Below, one piece after another: positions 6,933-17,553 of a DNA stretch of 64,000 nt. Below the pieces are notes generated by a model, which searched no databases, had not been told where the DNA came from, and saw nothing but the letters and a program-made list of their open reading frames with translations. The DNA is from Aphrophora alni (lineage: Eukaryota; Arthropoda; Insecta; Hemiptera; Aphrophoridae), in the NCBI GenBank assembly GCA_963513935.1, contig OY740774.1, positions 26,803,949 through 26,867,948 on the forward strand, read 5' to 3'. Both the position numbers and the translations under genes were made by a program. The first letter of the stretch is position 1, and every line of letters begins with the position of its first letter.

Positions 6933-8466
6933 TCACACCAAACGCAACCTGATGGTGGGGCAGATCAACCTCGGCCGAGGCAAGCAGTCGACCGACTGCT
7001 TGGTCAAGAACGCCATAACGCTAGGAGTGGACGTCCTACTGGTCCAGGAGCCCTACGCTTTCAGGGGGAAAATCACTGGATTCCCGCCTGGCTGCAGGAT
7101 CTTTGCTGGAGCCGGGCGGGAAAAGTGGGCTGTTGTGGTCATCTTCAAATCGGAACTGGGAGCAGTTACCATCTCCCAGTGTACGGATGAACACGCCTCT
7201 GTCGTCGAGATTTCCTACCGAGGCTGATCTTAAATCTTCGGCTCGGTTTACTGCCAGTTCTCCCTCCCAGTGGAACCCTTCATCGAGAAGATAGTGAAAA
7301 TCATAAGACTCGGCGAAGGAAGACATGCGATCATCGGAGCAGACGTCAACTCCAAGTCCCCAAGATGGGGAGGAGGAGTTACGGAACCGAGAGAGAGACT
7401 GGTAGAGGAGATGATCGACGACGCCGACATCCTTCTTCTGAACGAGCCACACCAGAGGGCCACCTACTCTTCCACGAGAGGAGAGTCCTGGATCGACGTC
7501 CCCCTGGCAACAAGAGGTGCTGCGAGATGGTGCCAGGACTGGACCGTCCACGACACGGACATCAGCGACCACCGGCTGATTACGTGGAACATCCCTGCTG
7601 GGGCCAACAACAACAGGCACGGCCGAGTCGACTCCAAAATAAATTGGAGGCGGGCAAAGTGGGATCTGTTCGCCTCGGAGGTGCAGAGTCGAACCCAGCA
7701 GCGGAGACGGCAGCAGGACGTCGACCAGGACCCGGAAGAGAGAGTGGCTGCCTTGACGGAGGACTTGACGGCGGCGGCGAGGTCAACTATCCCCAGAAGA
7801 TCAAGGGGCGTAGTCGCGCCCGTTCGGTGGTGGAGTCCGGAACTCACCCGGTCTAGACATGAGATGACTAAGGCAAGGAGAACATTCCAAAGGGAGCTCA
7901 GGAGAAGAGGAGGGACTGACGCCGTGGTAGCAAGATTCAAGGCTGCTTTTCTCAGGAAAAGACTGGAAATGGGACGTATGGTCAGGATCGCCAAGAGGAC
8001 GAGTTGGAGAGCCTTCATCAGGGAAAACTCAACCAACCCCTGGGGAGCCGTCTACAAGATCATGGCAGGGAGATTCAAGGCACAGACGGTGCTCGCCACC
8101 CTCGCTACAGAGGAGGGCTACACGTTAGGAGGGCGAGACACCGGCGAGAAGCTATTGGAAGTGCTCCTCCCACTAGATACCAGGGAGGATGATCTCCCAT
8201 GCCATGAGGATATAAGACGGCTTGTCAGCGAGACGGACATGTCTTCGTTGTCCGAGGACACCCCTCCTTTCGAGGAGGAGATTGAGGAGGCTCTTCGTTC
8301 TCTAAAGAAGGGAAAGGCGCCTGGCCAGGCCATGACGGTCTTCCAGTGGAGGCGTGGTGTGCAGCATGGCCATCAATATCGGAGGACATCCATGTGGCCT
8401 TCAACGATCTTCTCAGTTCCCAGTTTGAAAATCTGGTCTCTGTGTGAGAAGAAAAATTTTCTATAG
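6904..8466 (+). pseudogene. Second LINE module: ORF2 endonuclease and start of RT, with stops and a frameshift, copy 1
   Basis: One frame covers the whole EEP endonuclease with LLVQEPYAFRGK (catalytic Glu), GSVYCQF, IIGADVNSKSPRWG (Asp/Asn) and DISDHRLITW (Asp-His). It is broken by a TGA at 7225 and a TAA at 7231. The linker, EEEIEEALRSLKKGKAPG and the start of RT follow. Near 8330 the frame shifts: the LINE-like continuation (DGLPVEAW...AFNDLLSS) is in the frame that ends at 8445-8447, while the original frame runs to the TAG at 8464. The enzyme would nick target DNA to start reverse transcription, but this copy is dead. RT resumes about 1 kb later, after the unrecognised ORF, as if that ORF had interrupted the LINE. 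Confidence 0.85.
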
Positions 8467-8471
8467 CAACC

Positions 8472-9842
8472 ATGTCATCAGACAATTATCAGCATATGGA
8501 TAAAGTTTACACTAAGGAGGAAATCTCAAGGATTGCACCTAACTATAGAGGCAAACCCGAGAATTTCAATCCAAAATTCAAAGCTGCTAAAAAGGCTGCA
8601 AAAACACAAAACAAGGTCGAAAAGCTCACTGAGCAAGTAATTGAACCAGCTATAATTGTTAAGGTGCCTGCACCATCACATTTATACACTGGCGAAGCTA
8701 CACCAACGATCGAAAAAGTTTTGTGGGCTGAAGAAGTCGTAGAAGAAGAAGGTAATCCCATGTTCGAAAAACATCAAGACCGATTCGTAAGAACATTCTT
8801 TTATTCAACCAAACCTACCTACTCGTTAGGCCAGGACGCGGATGATTACGAGAATAAGGTCATCGTATGGGCAATTCAACTTTCCATACTTCTAAGACAA
8901 AACGCTTCAACATGCAAGCATAACGAATGTAAATGCTGTATTAGACTTCAAGACTTAGTTCCAACAAGCTTTGTCGAAGAATTTGAACGTGCAAACGGAG
9001 GACCATACCGCGAGTTTCGACTCAAAACTTGTTCCTTCATAAAATTGTGCGGAAAGATTCAAGAAGAAAGATACACTACAACAGACGTTGTGTCTTACTT
9101 AGTCGCCCAGCTGAGTTACATACGTGGCTTATGCAAAGGGGAAGCATTAAAGGAATCACATCCGATCCCAATAGTCGAACTTCAACCAGAAGTGTTACGC
9201 AAAGAGGCGTACAAACCAGACTATAAGGACGCTGTGGCACCAAAGGAATGCACACATGTTTCAGCAGAACGCTTGTGGATGTACGCGAGCCAACTTTGCT
9301 ACAACAACGAACAATTTCCGGCAAACATCGCGCCTGAAGGAGTTCAAACATCAAAATTGAGACTGAAACCGGACTGGTTATCAGTGGAAACAGAAGTATC
9401 AGCTGTCAAACGTGACTGGCATGAAAACTTGGCTATTGTTTTAGTAAAATCGGTTGGCTTGGTTATGCTAGACAGGATGAAAGCTAGCTACTGCAAACAC
9501 TGTTGCGCTGGATTGGTAACTAGACTCGACAGGGGCAGCTTCCCTATCCAGTGGAAGATTGCGGATCTCCGGGTTATACCCAAGGGACCAGAGAGGGACC
9601 CGGCATCCGCCAAATCATACCGCCCGCTTTCCGTACTGTCTACATTGGGAAATCTCTTCGAGAAGGTCGTTGAGAGAAGACTAAGGCACCACGTCGAGGA
9701 GAGCGGCCTTGTATCAGAGACCCAGTTCGGCTTTATGAGAGGAAGGTCTGCGGAGGACGCCATATTAGCGGTCGTCAGCGGAGCTGAAGACACGCCACAA
9801 ATACGTCGGGATCCTGGCGGTGGACATCCAGGGAGCCTTTGA
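8472..9842 (+). CDS. Unrecognised ORF (~337 codons) fused in frame to the RT fragment, copy 1
   Basis: I do not recognise the first ~337 residues. They begin at an ATG in good eukaryotic context (A at -3, GCAACCATG) after an in-frame TGA at 8445. Visible: a Lys/Ala-rich stretch (36-52) that could form a helix, an acidic patch (86-93), a Cys cluster C148-x4-C153-x-CC156, and a mixed alpha-type remainder without membrane segments. Its DNA is AT-richer than the GC-rich LINE DNA on both sides, and it sits between two halves of one RT domain, so it looks inserted. It may be a second virus-derived gene, for example a nucleoprotein, but nothing in the sequence proves that. From about residue 338 the frame enters LINE RT (FPIQWK..., SYRPLSV...) and ends at 9842. 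Copy-specific residues are Lys41 and Pro178. Confidence 0.6.
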   Translation: MSSDNYQHMDKVYTKEEISRIAPNYRGKPENFNPKFKAAKKAAKTQNKVEKLTEQVIEPAIIVKVPAPSHLYTGEATPTIEKVLWAEEVVEEEGNPMFEKHQDRFVRTFFYSTKPTYSLGQDADDYENKVIVWAIQLSILLRQNASTCKHNECKCCIRLQDLVPTSFVEEFERANGGPYREFRLKTCSFIKLCGKIQEERYTTTDVVSYLVAQLSYIRGLCKGEALKESHPIPIVELQPEVLRKEAYKPDYKDAVAPKECTHVSAERLWMYASQLCYNNEQFPANIAPEGVQTSKLRLKPDWLSVETEVSAVKRDWHENLAIVLVKSVGLVMLDRMKASYCKHCCAGLVTRLDRGSFPIQWKIADLRVIPKGPERDPASAKSYRPLSVLSTLGNLFEKVVERRLRHHVEESGLVSETQFGFMRGRSAEDAILAVVSGAEDTPQIRRDPGGGHPGSL

Positions 9843-10083
9843 CAACGCCTGGTGGCCCGCAATAGTAAGAAGACTGTTGGACGGAGGGGTTCCAAGGAAC
9901 CTTTACAGGGTAACCTCCGTCTTCTTGGCCAACAGAGAAGTAGCCTTCTCTACAGAGGATTGGACCATCAGGCGAAGAGTCAACAGAGGCTGTCCGCAGG
10001 GATCCATACTGGGTCCCCTGCTGTGGAATATACTCTTCGAAAACGTCCTGGCGGGGAGAATGCCGCCGGGGGTTCGTGTTGTG
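9482..10083 (+). pseudogene. LINE RT fragment, copy 2
   Basis: The same motifs, frameshift and truncation as copy 1 are present, with RGCPQGSILGPLLWN intact. Here and in later units the first frame is the tail of the unrecognised ORF (ending at 9842). The second frame runs 9820-10164. Confidence 0.88.
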
Positions 10084-10852
10084 ACTGAGCTCCGAGGAAG
10101 GGTGAGTAGTCTATTATTATTATTTTGTGGTTATTATTGGGGATATTGTAGTACTGGTGCTTGAATTTTTGATAGTATTTATGTAGAAGATTATATTTAT
10201 TTATTATAGTATGTATGTATTTATTGAGTGTTGAGGATATATGTATTAAGGGGGTATGAAAGGAAATGTATTTAGGGGTGAGGGGTAGGATAAGTGAGAG
10301 TGGGGTCATTTAGAGTTGATGAGTAGGGAGGTGTCCTGGGCCTTGACCTGAACTGAGTAGGGTATAACAAGGTCCAGGAACGAAGAGGTAGCGTTGGGGG
10401 GCGAATCGGGGGTGTTAGGGTGATGGGGGGTAAATTGGCGGGGAGGCGAGTTGGATAGGGAAGTAGGGTGTGAATGCATTGACTAGTAGATAAGGGGTGA
10501 ATGTGTGTGTGGGTACGGAAGACCAGGTCAACCGGAGTGACATGCGAAGTCCCAAGCAGGTCATGAAGGGTGGTCGAAACCGTAGCTGGAAGACCATGTG
10601 GGTCGACTGGCGGGCTAGTGACCAGTCCAAGCCTTTAAGGTGTAAGTCCTTCGGGACCCAAGCCAAACTGGTACCACGGGACCGTGCCCAAGCCCCTCGG
10701 GGGACCCCAAGGGAACCCTCCGAGTGCACGGTAATTGGAGTAGGATTCGTGGGGGCAGTGTCAATGCTAAATAGTAGATGGTTTCCCTTCCTCCCTTATT
10801 TTTGTAGAGTGGGAGCTGGTGGAGAGCCGAGAGGACTGCCAACACCAGCTCC
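10084..10852 (+). other. G-rich non-coding stretch, copy 2
   Basis: It has the same G-quadruplex motif, nested hairpin and 10-bp inverted repeat as copy 1. The first G run is one base shorter (six Gs). No gene is seen. Confidence 0.5.
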
Positions 10853-10963
10853 TAGAGCATTATTTGCAACTCTCGTAGTTCATGTACTGATTGGAATGAG
10901 TGCTTATCAGCGGACATCTTCCTCCTCCTTCATGAAACATTCTTCAGTGCTTCAATAAGACCA

Positions 10964-12265
10964 ATGATGAGGTGCAGCCCTCCAAACACAAATGAAGTCG
11001 CATTCCTAAACATTTGCAGGGTTGGCCACTTCCTTCTTGCAATTAAAAGAGTCCATTTGGGAGAAGGTCCGGTTTGTGAATCATCAGTTTCCTTCAACAG
11101 ACCTCCTTTTCATCCTTCCTTCCGCGATCAGTTTAACACCCAAACAAGAGATTGGTTGTATGACCTAAAAGACAAGTTTGAAAGCCATGAATCCTACCTC
11201 CTTGCATCCGCAGGAATGCTTATGGGAATGCATAATGCATTGTCAACTACCGTGGGACTTGCTGCTGCTAATTACCTACAAGATCCTATCTCTGCTCACG
11301 TTACCACTCTCAGGTCGAGCGACGATTCAATGACTCTTTTCTTGGCCGCAGCAAGGAATGATCTAGGTATTGCATTTGAAATAAATAGGAAGAGCTTGAA
11401 ACTGTTGGGTATTAATTTGAGCCTATCCAAAACATTTGCCTTTGAATATGGGTATGGAGAGTACACGTCATGGTTTCAAGACGGTGACTTTATAGCTCAG
11501 TTTGGGGTTGAAACATCTAATATTAGACCTCAGGGGAGAAACCCTATGGATGATTTCTTCTCCATTGCCAAGAGCACGTCAGTCTCACAACAAAGGCTTG
11601 AGATGAACCCATTTGGTGCTGAGGCCAAGATAAGAATAGGCATTGACAATTGCAGAAGAGTGTTTAGGATAAAGCTTGACCCAAACAAGAGGGAAGGAGT
11701 TTCAGGCCGTGTGTTGTTGTTGTCTGATGGTGGGCTGAATCCTTGGTCATCCATGTGCTGTCACCTTGAAGAAACCTCCATTAAGGAGCACTTTGCCACC
11801 ACAGACGCCGAGAAAGAATACCTATTGAGAGTGAGGCACCCTGAGAACCCATTCTCTGGAAATCCAGAAGAAGAGGTCACGTATTCTGTTGAGAAAGGAC
11901 ATGTTGTTACTGATTTTACAAAGGTTCCTAGGACTGTATTCCATTACGTAAGAAGGACAAACAGGACAACCAAATCTGCTGGAACCCCTCGAGCTGCCAT
12001 TGAGGATGCAAACAGGAGGGTCCTATCCTTGGTAGAAACTGCAGACTTGACAACTAAGCTCAAAGCGCCTAGTACAAGCATATCATTACAGGAGTACGTA
12101 ATAAACCACCTTAAGTTCCTCCGCAGTGAAAGTACACTGAGTTCTGATGAGTCAGAGAGGTTTGATAAAGCTATGTCAGTGTTAACGGGGTCTCTGCTAC
12201 CTTCCAAGATTACTGAAAGTGACCTTGAAGATTGGATGCCGCATGATCTACGTTACTATATTTAA
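10964..12265 (+). CDS. EVE: orthomyxovirus-type PB1 C-terminal part, copy 2
   Basis: The 433 codons are intact, with SSDD at residues 118-121. It differs from copy 1 at residues 19 (Arg), 151 (Asn) and 319 (Thr), and has Lys320 where all the others have Glu. The open frame extends upstream to 10856. Confidence 0.8.
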   Translation: MMRCSPPNTNEVAFLNICRVGHFLLAIKRVHLGEGPVCESSVSFNRPPFHPSFRDQFNTQTRDWLYDLKDKFESHESYLLASAGMLMGMHNALSTTVGLAAANYLQDPISAHVTTLRSSDDSMTLFLAAARNDLGIAFEINRKSLKLLGINLSLSKTFAFEYGYGEYTSWFQDGDFIAQFGVETSNIRPQGRNPMDDFFSIAKSTSVSQQRLEMNPFGAEAKIRIGIDNCRRVFRIKLDPNKREGVSGRVLLLSDGGLNPWSSMCCHLEETSIKEHFATTDAEKEYLLRVRHPENPFSGNPEEEVTYSVEKGHVVTDFTKVPRTVFHYVRRTNRTTKSAGTPRAAIEDANRRVLSLVETADLTTKLKAPSTSISLQEYVINHLKFLRSESTLSSDESERFDKAMSVLTGSLLPSKITESDLEDWMPHDLRYYI

Positions 12266-12526
12266 TCCAACAATTGATTTTCTTTTGCATTAAAATGGTT
12301 ATTTTGATGCCCTCTACCATCTTAATGATTAAGATACCCTCTACCAGATATCTTAATGCCACCAAACCTCGTTCCAACTGAGGATTTTCTAGGATATGGC
12401 CCCCTAGACCAATTGACTTTGGAGGTAAAGATGAGGATCCGTAACATCCATTTTGTTACCGACAATTCTGAATTAGCCAGGCTATGCTCAAGGAAGTGAC
12501 GCCGCCCTTCTAGTTCTAGCACCTAG

Positions 12527-12964
12527 TTCTCATTTGAAACTCTTCTCGAATCTGTACTGGACAATGACATCTTAGAACCGTTGAGGATAATAGGGAGGGA
12601 CAGGGGAGAAAACGTAAACTGGCTTTGCAAGGTGAGCGGAAAGGTATTTCAGAGGATGATGAGGGCACAGAGAATTTATATAGGGTTGCAAAGCTGCAGG
12701 GTGAGAGAATTTCTAAAAGTGGATAGATGCTTTAAATGTCAGGGACACGGGCACATTGCAAGATTCTGTGGGAACGAGGTTGTTTGTTCAAGATGCGGAG
12801 AGGAGGGACACCATGGGAGTACATGTAGAAGAACACAATGGGAGAGATGCATAAACTGTTACAGACTAGGGTATGGGAGATGGGACCATCCAACCTCCTG
12901 GTCGGAGTGCGCGGTTAATGTAAAAATGTTGAAGAGGATGAGAAACAACACTAAGTATGACTAA
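12527..12964 (+). pseudogene. First LINE module: gag, copy 2
   Basis: The three-knuckle protein is identical to copy 1. Its stop overlaps the endonuclease start at 12957. Confidence 0.82.
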
Positions 12965-13347
12965 GATTGCACAAGTAAATGTAGACAGAGCGCAGAGGGT
13001 GGTAGCGGAGGTTCGAGAGGTAGCGGATAGGGAGAAACTCGAAGTACTGGCAATACAGGAGCCATATACGTTTAGGGGGAAGGTTGTGGGATTTGGGACG
13101 GAATGGAGGATAATATACGATGAAAGGGCAGTAAAACCGTGGGCGGCCGTAATAGTAACGAACAAGGAGATAGGAGTAATGATGATAAGGAGCTTGAGTG
13201 GAAGTCATTGGGTGACGGTAGAATTAAGGTTGAAAGATGGAAGGAGGATGTATGTGATCCTCCGTGTATTGCCGGTACAGAGAGAGGATAGACAGATACA
13301 TAGAAAGGATAGAAAAATACTCAAACTTTAATATAACAATAAAATGA
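12957..13347 (+). pseudogene. First LINE module: endonuclease fragment, copy 2
   Basis: It has the same frameshift as copy 1. One substitution gives Asp at residue 24 (VADREKLEVL) where the other copies have Val. Confidence 0.78.
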
Positions 13348-15330
13348 TACACAATTTAAAAAATATAGTTTATTTTAAAATGAAACTTAGTTGACATGTA
13401 GAAAGAAGTAGATGATATTCCATTTAAAACCAAGAATAAAATCCGCATAATGTAAACAAAATTTGCATTTACATAAAAATAAAATGATTAGTTATTATAC
13501 CAGGATGATGATGAATGAATGTGTGTGTGAACATTATTCTAATTATTAATGTTAAATCGATTATAGCTGGGTAATGACTCTGAAATTCATTGCAAAAAAT
13601 GATAAGGACTAGTCCTACAAATACATGAAGCAATGAATGATATGATTTATGTGTAATGTTGCTGTGCACAATGAACTAGACTATTTGAGTAGGAAATTAT
13701 TCCGTTTAAATTACCAATTAGCCGTAGATGAACACAGTACATCGATGTGCCTAAAATGCTGTGGGAAGATACGGTGATTTAGGGTTGGGTATCCTACCAA
13801 AATACCCAGTAACCCTTGTATCATTTTACGACGACAAAAAATGATAATGAGTATAGTGATTTTTGTTTGTTGGTGTCATACAACCTTCGTAAAATGTTAA
13901 GTGTAAATATGACAACGATTGATTAGGTTAGGTAGGTTAGAAGAACAGGTTAGGTAGGTTATCTCATAGGATAGAATTTTTCCTCTCTTTTTAAGTTAGG
14001 TAAGGTTAAGATAATTAAATAAGTGAATCATAAATGAATTGAGTGCTTTTGTTTTTAATTGTAATAATAAAAGAATTTTTTTTTGAAGAATTTAAATAAA
14101 TAAGAAAAGAATTACAAATGTGATTTTACATACTGTATAATAATAATACAAATATAACAAAGTATTTTGAATTAATAATAAATAATTGAACTATGGTTAG
14201 TTTGGGTTAGGTGTATCTTATATCTATTTGATTTAATAACAACACTCTAATTAAATGTTCCTAGAAAAATATTGAATATCCAATCAATCAATATTAAATA
14301 ATTGAACAATGGTTAGTTTAGGTTAGGTTAGGTGTATCTTTTATCTACTTATATCTATTTGATTTAATAACAACAGTCTAATTAAATGTTCCTAGAAAAA
14401 TATTTAATATCCAATCATTACTGGGTTTCATTACACTTGATCTGAGGGTTTTCTTCTTTCTTTCTGAGGGATATTACCTTCAAACCTCGCCCCAGTAAGT
14501 AAAACCCTTAGGGTCTGGGCATTCTTTCTTAAATCTTATCCATATATATCTATACTATATTCTAGAATATTATATTTATCTATATCTATAATTATATATA
14601 TCTATATCTTAATCTACATCATCTTACTCCAGCAACATCCTCACTCATCATATCATCACAAGTTCAGTTAAATTAATAATCTTCCTTCTCAGTATTCCTC
14701 TAAAATCTTTCTCATCACTGATTTCTTCCTTCAGCACCTTGTGGACTTGGTTCAGCGGCGGCGGGATCGGCCAGGTTTTGCGGTTCTCATTTTCAGTTTC
14801 CAAGGCTCAACACAGTTTTAAAGTCCAATTTCATAAAATTTCAAGTAGTTTCCAAATTCTAAGTACAGTCCACAGTTCAATTTCAAGTTTCAAATAATTT
14901 AAAGTAATTTCAAGTTTCTAAAAGTTTCAAGTATGTCCAAAGTTTATTTCCAAGTAAGTTTCTATAGTTTCAAGTAAGTTTCCAAGTTTTTCAGTTTCAA
15001 GTAAGTTCATTTCTAAAGTTTCAAGTAAGTTTCCAAATTTTCAGGTTTCAAGTAAGTCCAAAGTTCATTTCCAATTAAGTTTCCAAAGTTTTCAAAAGTT
15101 TCAAGTAAGTCCAAAGTTCGTTTTCAATTTAAATTTCAGTACTCCACTTTCATTGATCGAGGATCGGCCAGAAGACGGGCCAGTAGGTCCAGGCTTTGAG
15201 ACTCTTAGCGATTTCACACTCTCGACTGCACATTACACAATCGTCTCTCATCTTGGTCTCCGCTCACCTACATCACCTTCCGTCATTTCATTACTCCTCT
15301 ACAACATCTGTACCTCTCTTTCAGCACTAA
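13348..15330 (+). other. AT-rich spacer, copy 2
   Basis: It is the same length as copy 1, with the same TTAGG runs, internal duplication and CAAGTAAGT cluster. The CTCTACAAC site near 15297 is of the unit-1 type. No gene is seen. Confidence 0.6.
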
Positions 15331-16014
15331 CCGAGGCTCGAAGGGATCGATGTCACGGAGGGAGGACGACTGAAGGTCCGAGGTGCCATACCAAGAGGCA
15401 GAGGAGAGGTTCTTGTTCTTCTGGGCGACTCTGAGTCAAAGAAGAAACTCCTGGACTCCGAGGCGCTAAAGAGCTCTGGACTACAAGCGAAGGAACTGAG
15501 AGGCAGAAAACCACGCATGATTCTCAGAGGAGTTCCGAGAACCAGAGAGCCAGAGGCCTTCACCGAGGACCTGAGGAAGAACAATTTCCCTGACGTCGAG
15601 AACTTCGCAGCGAGGTTTAAACTCGTCTTCAAAACCTGAAGGAGGGACGGAGACAACACCAACTGGGTCGCCGAAGTGGAACCGGACCTGCGGAGGAAGC
15701 TCAAACAAGAAGGCAGAGATTACGTGGGTTGGTCTTCAATCCGCGTAGAGGATTACGTTGTAGCCACCAGATGCTTCAGATGCCAAAGGTTCGGCCACGT
15801 GGCGGCAAGATGCTCGTCAGAGAAGGAAACATGTCGGCACTGCGGTAAAGATGGCCACAAAGAGAACAGCTGTCCAGACGCTGAGAAACCCCCCGTCTGC
15901 GTTGTGTGCAGGTACCGAGGACTTCCAAGCAAACACTCCTACCACGACCGAGACAGCCCCACCTACAAGAAGGCAGTAGAATTACTTGTCAAGAATACTG
16001 ATTATGGCGCGTAA
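15331..16014 (+). pseudogene. Second LINE module: gag with in-frame TGA, copy 2
   Basis: The TGA is at 15637-15639. It has the EGRDYVGW type and an intact C-terminus (AVELLVKNTDYGA), as in copy 1. Confidence 0.83.
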
Positions 16015-17548
16015 TCACACCAAACGCAACCTGATGGTGGGGCAGATCAACCTCGGCCGAGGCAAGCAGTCGACCGACTGCTTGGTCAAGAACGCCATAA
16101 CGCTAGGAGTGGACGTCCTACTGGTCCAGGAGCCCTACGCTTTCAGGGGGAAAATCACTGGATTCCCGCCTGGCTGCAGGATCTTTGCTGGAGCCGGGCG
16201 GGAAAAGTGGGCTGTTGTGGTCATCTTCAAATCGGAACTGGGAGCAGTTACCATCTCCCAGTGTACGGATGAACACGCCTCTGTCGTCGAGATTTCCTAC
16301 CGAGGCTGATCTTAAATCTTCGGCTCGGTTTACTGCCAGTTCTCCCTCCCAGTGGAACCCTTCATCGAGAAGATAGTGAAAATCATAAGACTCGGCGAAG
16401 GAAGACATGCGATCATCGGAGCAGACGTCAACTCCAAGTCCCCAAGATGGGGAGGAGGAGTTACGGAACCGAGAGAGAGACTGGTAGAGGAGATAATCGA
16501 CGACGCCGACATCCTTCTTCTGAACGAGCCACACCAGAGGGCCACCTACTCTTCCACGAGAGGAGAGTCCTGGATCGACGTCCCCCTGGCAACAAGAGGT
16601 GCTGCGAGATGGTGCCAGGACTGGACCGTCCACGACACGGACATCAGCGACCACCGGCTGATTACGTGGAACATCCCTGCTGGGGCCAACAACAACAGGC
16701 ACGGCCGAGTCGACTCCAAAATAAATTGGAGGCGGGCAAAGTGGGATCTGTTCGCCTCGGAGGTGCAGAGTCGAACCCAGCAGCGGAGACGGCAGCAGGA
16801 CGTCGACCAGGACCCGGAAGAGAGAGTGGCTGCCTTGACGGAGGACTTGACGGCGGCGGCGAGGTCAACTATCCCCAGAAGATCAAGGGGCGTAGTCGCG
16901 CCCGTTCGGTGGTGGAGTCCGGAACTCACCCGGTCTAGACATGAGATGACTAAGGCAAGGAGAACATTCCAAAGGGAGCTCAGGAGAAGAGGAGGGACTG
17001 ACGCCGTGGTAGCAAGATTCAAGGCTGCTTTTCTCAGGAAAAGACTGGAAATGGGACGTATGGTCAGGATCGCCAAGAGGACGAGTTGGAGAGCCTTCAT
17101 CAGGGAAAACTCAACCAACCCCTGGGGAGCCGTCTACAAGATCATGGCAGGGAGATTCAAGGCACAGACGGTGCTCGCCACCCTCGCTACAGAGGAGGGC
17201 TACACGTTAGGAGGGCGAGACACCGGCGAGAAGCTATTGGAAGTGCTCCTCCCACTAGATACCAGGGAGGATGATCTCCCATGCCATGAGGATATAAGAC
17301 GGCTTGTCAGCGAGACGGACATGTCTTCGTTGTCCGAGGACACCCCTCCTTTCGAGGAGGAGATTGAGGAGGCTCTTCGTTCTCTAAAGAAGGGAAAGGC
17401 GCCTGGCCAGGCCATGACGGTCTTCCAGTGGAGGCGTGGTGTGCAGCATGGCCATCAATATCGGAGGACATCCATGTGGCCTTCAACGATCTTCTCAGTT
17501 CCCAGTTTGAAAATCTGGTCTCTGTGTGAGAAGAAAAATTTTCTATAG
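15986..17548 (+). pseudogene. Second LINE module: endonuclease and start of RT, copy 2
   Basis: All three endonuclease catalytic blocks are present, with the same two stops (16307 and 16313) and the frameshift near 17412. One private change gives EEIIDDAD instead of EEMIDDAD. Confidence 0.85.
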
Positions 17549-17553
17549 CAACC

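Larger units (their letters stand above)
399..9481 (+). repeat. Array unit 1 (9083 bp)
   Basis: This leftmost full unit borders the single-copy flank. Its PB1-like protein differs from the common type at residues 19 (Met), 151 (Ile) and 319 (Arg). That suits an edge unit, which is less homogenised than inner ones. Confidence 0.95.

Noticed and set aside
7036..8036. Long minus-strand ORFs (194 and 190 codons) opposite the second endonuclease
   Set aside because: They lie opposite a frame with clear endonuclease motifs, in GC-rich DNA where antisense frames stay open by chance. Composition is Ser/Arg/Leu-rich with no motif.
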